IMG/VR virus record: IMGVR_UViG_3300012964_000018
Span: 1-43,131 of that record
DNA from: a virus
DNA: 43,131 nucleotides
Direction: 5' to 3' (one strand)
Positions 1 through 6,248 of the stretch are shown piece after piece (position 1 is the stretch's first letter; every line of letters starts with the position of its first letter). The notes beneath the pieces were generated by a model. It was not told the origin of the DNA, ran no database searches, and was given only the letters and a program-made list of their open reading frames with translations. A program made the position numbers and the translations under genes.

Positions 1-1
1 C

Positions 2-202
2 ATGACGGAGGTTGATCAGAAGACCCAAGAAGTCTATGAGCGGGACTCTGTTGTGATCATCAGTCCGTCGTACCTGAAATATTTTGGGGGCTACGCTGCT
101 AAAATGCGCCTGGGCCCGGGGATGCGTGGTCTTTCGGTTTGTGAGTTGCAGGAAGACGGTCGCATCGACGTGAACATCCACGCGCGCGGGAGGCGACTCT
201 AG
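2..202 (+). CDS. Hypothetical protein, possibly 5'-truncated
   Basis: A 66-residue reading frame opens at an ATG one base from the window edge, so an upstream start and the ribosome binding site cannot be checked. The product is slightly basic and has no motif I recognise. Its stop codon is directly followed by the ATG of the dNMP kinase gene, and the kinase's GGGAGG ribosome binding site lies in its last codons. It therefore looks like the end member of the nucleotide-metabolism operon. Function unknown. Confidence 0.6.
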   Translation: MTEVDQKTQEVYERDSVVIISPSYLKYFGGYAAKMRLGPGMRGLSVCELQEDGRIDVNIHARGRRL

Positions 203-796
203 ATGCTCTTGCTGGCTTTTGGAAACAAGGCGCGCAACGGAAAGGATACTGCGGCTGCAGCGATCCAGGACTACTTTGATCAAAAGCTCGCAAATCACAT
301 TATGTACTACGGCGAAGTGCCCTCGAAGATCGCTGCCCTTCCGCCGATTGTGAAGATTTTTAGGTTTGCTGACGGGGTTTACGAAGAGGCGCGCACGAAG
401 TACGGTATGACGGAGAAGAATTCGGTGCTGTTACAGCAGATTGGCCACGGTCGAAGACAGAGCGATCCGGAATATTGGATTCGTCAGTGCTTTGAAAAAA
501 TTGAGTCCGAGAAGGATTCAGGTCGTTTGATCGCCATTATTGCGGATATGCGTTATCGAAACGAGGCTGAATTCGTTAAGCGTCGAGGTGGGTTCCTTGT
601 CAACGTCACGCGTATCAATCCGGACGGGAAGCCTTACATTGCGCAGGATAGGTCGGCCGATCACCCTTCGGAGATTGAGTTAGATGATTGCAATTGGGAC
701 TATCGGATCGTCTCTAAAGAGGCGGCTCTTACTGGCGAGTACGCTGTTACTCTGGTTGAGTACTTGAGAGGAATTGGCGGATTGGGGGCAGTATGA
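203..796 (+). CDS. Deoxynucleoside monophosphate kinase (P-loop kinase)
   Basis: The 197-residue product starts with a short beta strand and a P-loop at residues 7-16 (GNKARNGKDT). This is the GxxxxGKD/T pattern of the phage dNMP kinases typified by T4 gp1 and T5. The following segment (FRFADGVYEEA) and IIADMRYRNEAE resemble the substrate and LID regions of that family, and the length is normal. The expected reaction is transfer of phosphate from ATP to dNMPs in the cytoplasm, feeding dNTP synthesis. The gene overlaps thyX by four bases (ATGA), so the two are probably translated together. Substrate specificity cannot be read from the sequence. Confidence 0.8.
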   Translation: MLLLAFGNKARNGKDTAAAAIQDYFDQKLANHIMYYGEVPSKIAALPPIVKIFRFADGVYEEARTKYGMTEKNSVLLQQIGHGRRQSDPEYWIRQCFEKIESEKDSGRLIAIIADMRYRNEAEFVKRRGGFLVNVTRINPDGKPYIAQDRSADHPSEIELDDCNWDYRIVSKEAALTGEYAVTLVEYLRGIGGLGAV

Positions 797-1452
797 AAAT
801 AATTGAGCCTTCAGCAGTTTTGATTCGTCCCCAGGGCGCAGAAGGGGGCTTGATTGCGCTCCGCACCATCGAGTCCATGGCTCGGATCTCGCACCGATCA
901 GAAGAAGCACAGACAGATGATTCATGGCGGCGATTTCTTACAGCGAACGTGTTGGAGCACGGTGACTGGAGTGTGACGGAGCACGGCACCGCGTCTGTGG
1001 TTTTTCGCGTCGATCGAGGCGTGACCCATGAGTTGGTACGTCACCGTTTGTTCTCCTTCACACAGGAGTCTACGCGGTTTGTGAACGGGCGCAAAACATA
1101 TCCTGACGGATTAGAGTTCATCGCGCCTGTAATCGATCACGGTCTTTCCATATTTTGGGTAGAAAGCCTCCGGCAAGCCGAAGATTCTTACATGGGCATG
1201 TTGGCCGAGGGTTGGAAACCACAGGAGGCCCGCTCGGTGCTTCCCAACGCCCTAGCATCGACCATCGGCGTCACAGGCAATTTTCGTAACTGGCGGCACT
1301 TCTTTTTGATGAGGACCACCAAAGAAACGCATCCTGATTTTCGCCGGGTCACGATTCCCTTGCTGGAAGTTTTCAAAGAGCGCATTCCACTTTTGTATGA
1401 CGACATTGAGCCGTTGGCTCGGCAAATTGACAATCTGAGAAAGGCTCGATGA
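793..1452 (+). CDS. thyX: FAD-dependent thymidylate synthase ThyX
   Basis: The 219-residue product contains the ThyX signature at residues 83-95 (RHRLFSFTQESTR), matching the RHRxxS motif with the downstream Ser and Arg that bind dUMP and FAD. The length fits ThyX. The enzyme converts dUMP to dTMP using methylenetetrahydrofolate, NADPH and FAD. The ATG sits in an ATGA overlap with the dNMP kinase, and its own stop overlaps the next start, so the three genes form one translational unit for dTTP supply. Nothing in the motif suggests inactivation. Confidence 0.95.
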   Translation: MKIIEPSAVLIRPQGAEGGLIALRTIESMARISHRSEEAQTDDSWRRFLTANVLEHGDWSVTEHGTASVVFRVDRGVTHELVRHRLFSFTQESTRFVNGRKTYPDGLEFIAPVIDHGLSIFWVESLRQAEDSYMGMLAEGWKPQEARSVLPNALASTIGVTGNFRNWRHFFLMRTTKETHPDFRRVTIPLLEVFKERIPLLYDDIEPLARQIDNLRKAR

Positions 1453-1877
1453 TGAAATCGATTTACTTGATCGGATCTCTTCGCAATCCAAACATCCCGG
1501 AGACGGCGCGCGAGATACGAGCGGCGGGGTTTGATGTGTTTGATGATTGGTTTGCTCCTGGCCCGGAGACGGATGATTTTTGGCGCAACTACGAGAAGTC
1601 GAAGGGGAGCAGCTACCAAGAAGCGTTGTATGGATACGCGGCTCGGCACGTTTTTGAGTTCGATAAATCACATCTTGATCGGTGTGATGCGGCGATCATG
1701 GTTATGCCGGCCGGAAAGTCTGCTCATTTGGAATTGGGCTACGTGCTCGGCAATAAAAAGCCGGGGTTTATTTTGTTTGACGAAGAGCCGGAGCGGTGGG
1801 ATGTTATGTATCAGTTCGCTACCGGTATTTTCTTTTGTAAGGAAGATTTGTTCAAAGCTTTGAAAATACTACGTTAG
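1449..1877 (+). CDS. Nucleoside 2-deoxyribosyltransferase-like protein
   Basis: This 142-residue protein has the fold landmarks of nucleoside 2-deoxyribosyltransferases. The N-terminal strand-loop is YLIGSLRNPN, a DDWFAPGPE segment lies near residues 32-40, and a C-terminal CDAAIMVMPAGKSAHLELGY block (residues 79-98) includes the likely nucleophilic Glu95. The family breaks or exchanges the glycosidic bond of deoxynucleosides or dNMPs. Next to dNMP kinase and ThyX it could salvage bases, make an unusual nucleotide or degrade host nucleotides. The start overlaps the thyX stop; an alternative ATG lies one codon downstream. The family is fairly clear, the substrate is not. Confidence 0.75.
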   Translation: MMKSIYLIGSLRNPNIPETAREIRAAGFDVFDDWFAPGPETDDFWRNYEKSKGSSYQEALYGYAARHVFEFDKSHLDRCDAAIMVMPAGKSAHLELGYVLGNKKPGFILFDEEPERWDVMYQFATGIFFCKEDLFKALKILR

Positions 1878-1886
1878 GAGAAAACG

Positions 1887-2282
1887 ATGAGCATCATTGA
1901 CAAGAAGACTGAGCAGGACGGACAGGTCATTAGCATGGAGCGCACTATTAAGTGCGACGCCGAGGGGTGCGAGAGCTCCGCGACGTTCAACCCCCAAGAC
2001 GTCGAACAGATCAAGGCGCTTCCTGAGTGGGTTCGAGCCTACCGTGTTGTGAACCGCGGCGATCGAAAGGCTTTCGGCTACTGTTCGGACGTCTGCGAAG
2101 TCAACGGTATCACCGCTGGCAATCACAATGTTCCAGAGCCGAAGAAGGTCACGGAAGTCACGTCCCAAGCAGAGATCAAGCAAGCCATTGCGAACGCAGA
2201 AGCTGCGAAGGCTCTTGCCGGCAAGGACGCGGGCACGGAAGCTGCGGCCAAGAAGACAATCCAACTGACTGACGGAGAATAA
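1887..2282 (+). CDS. Hypothetical protein with a putative Cys4 zinc site
   Basis: The 131-residue product starts at an ATG behind a strong AGGAG ribosome binding site. The N-terminal half carries two Cys pairs (CDAEGC near residue 23 and CSDVC near residue 70) that could form one zinc-binding treble clef. The C-terminal third is rich in Ala, Lys and Glu and is probably helical or disordered. It lies between the nucleotide-metabolism genes and the ClpP-like gene. I recognise no family, and zinc binding is inferred only from the Cys spacing. Confidence 0.75.
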   Translation: MSIIDKKTEQDGQVISMERTIKCDAEGCESSATFNPQDVEQIKALPEWVRAYRVVNRGDRKAFGYCSDVCEVNGITAGNHNVPEPKKVTEVTSQAEIKQAIANAEAAKALAGKDAGTEAAAKKTIQLTDGE

Positions 2283-2283
2283 C

Positions 2284-2676
2284 GTGCCTGAGTTCGAACC
2301 GATGCTCAAATCCTTTGTGGAGTTCGTTGGGATTTTCAAAGGTGAAGATCCTATGGTTTCTGTAGTTGCCGAGATCACGAAGGAAGGGTTCAAGTGGGAA
2401 ACGGTCCCGAATCCGAAATACTGCGTGCGCCAGAATTTTACAGTTGGTCACGCGGGTCCGGAAGACTTAGCACAGTTCGTTAATAAGGCCCTCCAGGAAA
2501 TTGCCATCCTGGGAGGCATGATGGTGCATAAGAAAGAGCCCCATCAGCAGTTTGATTTTAGCAATCAGGTCTTTGTTCCGATGCATATGTTTTCGAGAAT
2601 CGAGTGCATTGTAAAGAGGATCACTACTACTCCGGAGAATCCGGATGCGCTGGAGACGAAGGAGATGACAAATTGA
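2284..2676 (+). CDS. Hypothetical protein
   Basis: A 130-residue protein begins at GTG, one base after the previous stop, with GGAG eight bases upstream. The sequence is of mixed character with no clear membrane segment or catalytic motif. The central part (FTVGHAGPEDLAQFVN) does not match a family I know. The stop codon overlaps the TTG start of the ClpP-like gene, so the two are probably translationally coupled. Function unknown. Confidence 0.75.
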   Translation: MPEFEPMLKSFVEFVGIFKGEDPMVSVVAEITKEGFKWETVPNPKYCVRQNFTVGHAGPEDLAQFVNKALQEIAILGGMMVHKKEPHQQFDFSNQVFVPMHMFSRIECIVKRITTTPENPDALETKEMTN

Positions 2677-3260
2677 CGATTCCCATGAATCCATACCTTC
2701 GGAGCGAAGATGACGGCAGTCGGTTTATGATTTCTGGAGAGATAACCGCCGCCACCGCTTTTAATTTTATTAAGCATTACGACGGAGGCACGATTTTTCT
2801 AAGCTCGGTTGGTGGGGACATCGGCGCCACGTTGGCGATTTTTGACCACATTAAGTCGTTCGAGAACACCCGTATCGTGGCTACGGGCGTTAATCAGTCT
2901 GCGGCCGCGGTTCTTCTGCAGGCCGCCGACGTTCGCATCATGACTCGGAATGCGGTACTGCAGTATATCCCACCGCCGGAAAATCGGGACGTGGATCCGC
3001 AGCGTTGGTTTTTGCATTCAAATATCGTGAATCTCGTGCGCGAACGCACGGGGATGGCGCTGCCAGAGTCGTACGATCTGTTTGATGAGCAGATGATCAA
3101 TGCCGAGCGCGCACTGCAGCTGGGCCTGATCGATAAAATTGAAGGGAGAGAGGATGACTATGTCGACCCCAACGACCTCAGAAACTGGGAAGGTATTGGA
3201 CTTCCAGGAAGCGAAAGCTCGGTTGTTGAACCCGAACCGGAAATCCCCAGCGCCGAGTGA
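2673..3260 (+). CDS. ClpP-like serine protease homologue, catalytic His apparently replaced
   Basis: The 195-residue product (TTG start, GGAG eight bases upstream, start overlapping the previous stop) follows the ClpP fold. FLSSVGGDIGATLAIFDHI (residues 42-60) matches the ClpP SPGG handle region. GVNQSAAAVLL (72-82) puts Ser76 at the nucleophile position. AERALQLGLIDKI (144-156) matches the C-terminal ClpP signature, with Asp135 at the acid position. The segment that normally carries the catalytic His reads RNAVLQYIPPP (92-102), which places Tyr98 where His is expected. If the alignment is right, it is a pseudo-protease of ClpR type or a modified enzyme. Phage ClpP-like proteins are often prohead proteases, but this one is far from the capsid genes. 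A ClpA-type ATPase is encoded at 17751. An alternative ATG at 2685 has worse ribosome binding site spacing. Confidence 0.75.
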   Translation: MTIPMNPYLRSEDDGSRFMISGEITAATAFNFIKHYDGGTIFLSSVGGDIGATLAIFDHIKSFENTRIVATGVNQSAAAVLLQAADVRIMTRNAVLQYIPPPENRDVDPQRWFLHSNIVNLVRERTGMALPESYDLFDEQMINAERALQLGLIDKIEGREDDYVDPNDLRNWEGIGLPGSESSVVEPEPEIPSAE

Positions 3261-3486
3261 GGCGTTGTCGGGTGTCGTCGCACACTTCAAGTTCTCGCGC
3301 CTTCCGCGCGTTGAGCGCATTGCTCGGACTTTGGCCACGCTTTCCATTCAGTCTGATAACTGGGAGCCGTTTATTAGGTTAGCGGAGATGATGATCCCAT
3401 ATGTGGATTCAGACTTTACAACGCTTCCGAAGTGTGTTACTCTAGAAGAGGTCAATAATGCCGTTCAAGCCGATCAAGAGTCTTAA
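3154..3486 (+). CDS. Hypothetical protein overlapping the ClpP-like gene
   Basis: This 110-residue frame starts inside the end of the ClpP-like gene and shares 107 bases with it in another frame. A GGGAGAGAGG stretch at 3144-3153 serves either ATG 3154 or ATG 3160. The part beyond the overlap is clearly coding (RIARTLATLSIQSDNWEPFIRLAEMM) and looks helical. No family recognised. The long overlap makes the ClpP-like C-terminal tail and this N-terminus hard to separate. The real start may be either ATG. Confidence 0.65.
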   Translation: MTMSTPTTSETGKVLDFQEAKARLLNPNRKSPAPSEALSGVVAHFKFSRLPRVERIARTLATLSIQSDNWEPFIRLAEMMIPYVDSDFTTLPKCVTLEEVNNAVQADQES

Positions 3487-3760
3487 GGACGAAGAGCTTG
3501 TGGTTGATTTGATCAACCGTTATCGTCTTTTGGCTGCGTCAGACGACGCGTCGATAAAGCAGAAGCTCCATGCGCTTGCGCGAATTGAGTATCTGGCCGG
3601 TTTGGCTGGAGAGGATCCTGGAGAAGGATCCGCGGCTCTTCCGCCTCTGGAAGAGACAGAAGTGGCGGAAGAGGCATCGCCGGTACCGGAGCCGGTCTCG
3701 TCAGCTATTTTGCCGGCGATCGTGAAGGGCGTCGAGGGATCGAATTTCGATGAAATTTAG
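3458..3760 (+). CDS. Hypothetical protein, helical N-terminus and acidic Pro-rich tail
   Basis: A 100-residue protein starts at ATG 3458 behind GAAGAGG and overlaps the previous gene by 29 bases. Residues 1-55 look like two or three helices (SLKDEELVVDLINRYRLLAA, then SIKQKLHALARIEYLAGLAG). The rest is rich in Glu, Pro, Ala and Val and probably disordered. No known motif. It belongs to a run of small accessory genes before the exonuclease. Confidence 0.65.
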   Translation: MPFKPIKSLKDEELVVDLINRYRLLAASDDASIKQKLHALARIEYLAGLAGEDPGEGSAALPPLEETEVAEEASPVPEPVSSAILPAIVKGVEGSNFDEI

Positions 3761-3769
3761 GAGGGTCTG

Positions 3770-4111
3770 ATGGCCGTCGAGCATGCGCTTTTTGACGCGG
3801 GAGAAGGTCAATGGTCCGTGATCGCGGAGACTCCTGCGGGGACTATGGTGACTACATTTTCCGGGCCGGGGGCTAAACTGCGCGCGAACGCGTACGGGCT
3901 GTGGATGAATGGAAGGTTTCCCGTCCCGTTGCCTAAAGAGCTTTTCGTCACGGACGTCAAGGGACGCAAAATCAAATTGGTGCTTGACGGTGTTGAGTGG
4001 TCTTCTGATACGAAACGTGGTACTATTACAGCGCGTCCGAAAAACCCTATAGCGGAAGTGGATGTTTCGGGGAAACCGGAATCCGATGTTGTGATTGGAG
4101 AGAAACAATGA
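3770..4111 (+). CDS. Hypothetical protein
   Basis: A 113-residue protein follows a strong AGGAGG ribosome binding site. It looks mostly beta (VIAETPAGTMVTTFSG, KGRKIKLVLDGVEW) and has no Cys cluster or membrane segment. The ATG of the DnaQ-like exonuclease overlaps its stop by four bases (ATGA), so the two are probably co-translated. Function unknown. Confidence 0.7.
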   Translation: MAVEHALFDAGEGQWSVIAETPAGTMVTTFSGPGAKLRANAYGLWMNGRFPVPLPKELFVTDVKGRKIKLVLDGVEWSSDTKRGTITARPKNPIAEVDVSGKPESDVVIGEKQ

Positions 4112-4827
4112 TTTTGTTATCCGCGGACTTTGAGACCACGGGCCTGGACCCGTCGACTGATCGCATCATAGAGGTTGGTGCTGTTCTTTACTCCACGAAT
4201 ATGGATCAAGCGCTTGAGACCGCCGGCTTCCTCGTCAATCCCGAGATGCCTATTCCGACCGAGATCACGAAGCTGACCGGCATCAATAACGCCATGGTCA
4301 AGAAGTTCGGACTCGAGTCTAAGCACGCGTTTGAGAAGTATGCCGCGATGGTGGAAGTCGCGGACGCGGTTATTGGGCAGAATTTCTTGCGCTTCGATGC
4401 TCTCTTTGCCAACGCCTGGGCGGCGCGCGAGAAGCAAACGCTTCCGAGTCGCTTGATCATCGACACGCGTACGGATCTCCCGGGGGTGGAATCCAAGCAT
4501 CTCGGATATATGGCAGCCGATGCTGGATTCCTTAACCCTTTTCCTCACCGCGCAGTTTCAGATTGCATGACGGTCCTTAAGCTCGTCGCAATGCATAACA
4601 TCGACGATGTGGTGGCTCTTGCCAAAGAGCCCACGATTGTGTTACTATCTCAAGCGTCGATCGATGAGCGTCATTTGTGCAAGGCTCGGAAGTACCAATG
4701 GAATCCGGATTTCAAAGTCTGGTGGAAGGCTTTGAAGCAGTCGCAGGTTTCGAAAGAGCAGAACGAGGCGCCATTCGGGACGAGAATTTCGGACATCCCA
4801 GTTGAACGGTTGTGGCACAGTAGGTAA
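4108..4827 (+). CDS. DnaQ-like DEDD 3'-5' exonuclease with a C-terminal WWK tail
   Basis: The 239-residue protein has the three Exo motifs of the DEDD superfamily. Exo I is DFETTGLDP (Asp7, Glu9), Exo II is NFLRFD (Asn92, Asp97) and Exo III is HRAVSD (His147, Asp152). The Exo III His marks the DEDDh subgroup, as in DnaQ, ExoX and RNase T. Residues 175-210 form a small extra domain with CKARKYQWNPDFKVWWK, a Trp-rich module I have seen at the ends of other phage and ExoX-type exonucleases. It presumably degrades DNA 3'-5' for repair or recombination, since the phage polymerase carries its own proofreading domain. It is linked to the preceding gene by an ATGA overlap. Confidence 0.88.
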   Translation: MILLSADFETTGLDPSTDRIIEVGAVLYSTNMDQALETAGFLVNPEMPIPTEITKLTGINNAMVKKFGLESKHAFEKYAAMVEVADAVIGQNFLRFDALFANAWAAREKQTLPSRLIIDTRTDLPGVESKHLGYMAADAGFLNPFPHRAVSDCMTVLKLVAMHNIDDVVALAKEPTIVLLSQASIDERHLCKARKYQWNPDFKVWWKALKQSQVSKEQNEAPFGTRISDIPVERLWHSR

Positions 4828-4845
4828 ATCTCAAACGGAGGCAAC

Positions 4846-5385
4846 ATGCTTATCACGCAGAAAGTCTATGAAAAAGCCCCGACGGGCATCTATACCGCGG
4901 TGTTTGCGGATTACGTCGACCTGGGAATGAAGACGAATCCGTTCGCAAAGGGCAATCAGCCGAAAGAGCGTCCCCGCATTCTATTCACTTGGGTTCTGAA
5001 TGCGAAGGATGCAGAGGGCAATTACTATCGTGTCCAGCGGGAAGTTACGAAGAGTCTGCATGATAAGGCCGGCTTGCGGCAAGTTGTGCTTGACATGACG
5101 GGTGTGAACCCCGGTTCGGAGTTCGAGCTCGAGACTCTGATTGGTAAGTGCAACCTCGTTGCGGTGAAGAAGGGCGTGAGTCAGACAGGGAAGCCGAAGT
5201 CTACGATCGAGTCTTTCATGCCGGCGAAGGAAGTGTTCGCCGTCCCCGCGACCTTCGTTCGCGCGAAGGACCGCACCAACGATCAGGCCACGACTCAGAC
5301 TACTGCGGCGCAGACGGCTGCTCCTGCGGCTAGCCCAGCGGCCCAGGCGGCTCCGGTAGTGCAGGACGAAGACATCCCGTTCTAA
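4846..5385 (+). CDS. ssb: Single-stranded DNA-binding protein (phage OB-fold type)
   Basis: The 179-residue protein ends in DEDIPF, the acidic C-terminal tip typical of bacterial SSBs (DDDIPF) that docks replication partners. Before it lies an Ala/Thr/Pro/Gln-rich linker (about residues 135-172). The N-terminal 125 residues have a beta-rich pattern (GIYTAVFADYVDLGM, RPRILFTWVL, LIGKCNLVAV) found in a phage OB-fold ssDNA-binding family. The ATG follows GGAGG. The gene is followed at once by a strong terminator, so it ends the first operon and may be highly expressed. Confidence rests mainly on the tip and layout. Confidence 0.82.
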   Translation: MLITQKVYEKAPTGIYTAVFADYVDLGMKTNPFAKGNQPKERPRILFTWVLNAKDAEGNYYRVQREVTKSLHDKAGLRQVVLDMTGVNPGSEFELETLIGKCNLVAVKKGVSQTGKPKSTIESFMPAKEVFAVPATFVRAKDRTNDQATTQTTAAQTAAPAASPAAQAAPVVQDEDIPF

Positions 5386-5409
5386 GAGCGGGCTTTCGGT
5401 AAGCGATAA

Positions 5410-5440
5410 GAGAGGGGGCTTCGGCCCCCTCTCACTTTCA
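5410..5440 (+). terminator. Rho-independent terminator after the SSB gene
   Basis: A perfect 10-bp inverted repeat (GAGAGGGGGC at 5410-5419 and GCCCCCTCTC at 5424-5433) encloses a TTCG tetraloop and is followed by ACTTTC. The G/C-rich stem and UUCG loop are classic for intrinsic terminators, though the U-tract is short. It separates the nucleotide-metabolism operon from the replication block. Confidence 0.88.
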
Positions 5441-5453
5441 GAAAAGGATGCTC

Positions 5454-6248
5454 ATGCCGCGGAGAGTCACAACCGAAGAGTTTATAGAGCGGGCGAAAGC
5501 GGTCCACGGGGGCAGGTATGATTATTCGTCTACTGTGTATGTGAACGCTAACGCGAAAATAAAATATGTGTGCCCCGTTCACGGAGAGGTTGAACAGTGG
5601 CCTAAGGTTCATGTCCGCAACTCGGCCTCGAGAAAGTCTGCTGGGTGCCCTAGATGTATTCGCAGGCAAGGCGGACCCGTTCGTCAGCGGTCAGGTGAGA
5701 CGTGGGAGTTTCCGTGCGTTCATGGTGTTGTTACCTTGCCCGCTCGTGGGGTATCCAATGGTCAAGTTCGTTGGTCTCCGAGTTTGGAGAGATGGTATTG
5801 CAGGTCCTGCGATGCTTTAGTTCACAAGAAGAGTAGAGATGGATCGGGTAGGCAAGGCCTTCTGAGCCGCATGAAGCATATTGTCCGGAGTAGTAAGGAC
5901 AATGCTAAAAAGAGTGGATACGCTCCGATATCGGAGTCTCCGGAAGATTTACTGAGGATGTGGGCTTTGCAGGGCGGGGCGGATGCCATTACAGAGGAGC
6001 CTATTGATTTATTGGCGGCGGTTGCTCACCACGACCACGATTGCGGAAAGACTTTTGGGTTTGTTTCTTCGTGGGTGAATCTCGCGGAGGGACATCTTAG
6101 AAAGCTTTCGTATGAAGGTCGAGCGAAGATGTTTGCAAAGATGTTTCCTGAAGAAGTCAAACGGGCAACAGAGCTTTTGTCGGAGACGACGGTAAAGGGT
6201 GAAAATGACAAACGCCGGACAACATCCAGCGATTGCATTTCTGAATAG
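5454..6248 (+). CDS. Putative free-standing homing endonuclease (DUF723-like N-terminus, HNH/EndoVII-like C-terminus)
   Basis: The 264-residue protein opens with TTEEFIERAKAVHGGRYDYS and a CPVHGEVEQWP segment, the pattern of the DUF723-type DNA-binding repeats found in phage homing endonucleases. More Cys pairs follow (CPRC, then CRSC near residue 116). The C-terminal part contains AHHDHDCGKTFGF and VNLAEGHL, which resemble the beta-beta-alpha metal motif of HNH/endonuclease VII nucleases without its zinc Cys. The ATG at 5454 is chosen because AGGA (5445-5448) overlaps the in-frame ATG at 5448. The gene sits between the SSB terminator and the primase gene, and its last 44 bases overlap the primase start. 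Catalysis is inferred. Confidence 0.7.
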   Translation: MPRRVTTEEFIERAKAVHGGRYDYSSTVYVNANAKIKYVCPVHGEVEQWPKVHVRNSASRKSAGCPRCIRRQGGPVRQRSGETWEFPCVHGVVTLPARGVSNGQVRWSPSLERWYCRSCDALVHKKSRDGSGRQGLLSRMKHIVRSSKDNAKKSGYAPISESPEDLLRMWALQGGADAITEEPIDLLAAVAHHDHDCGKTFGFVSSWVNLAEGHLRKLSYEGRAKMFAKMFPEEVKRATELLSETTVKGENDKRRTTSSDCISE

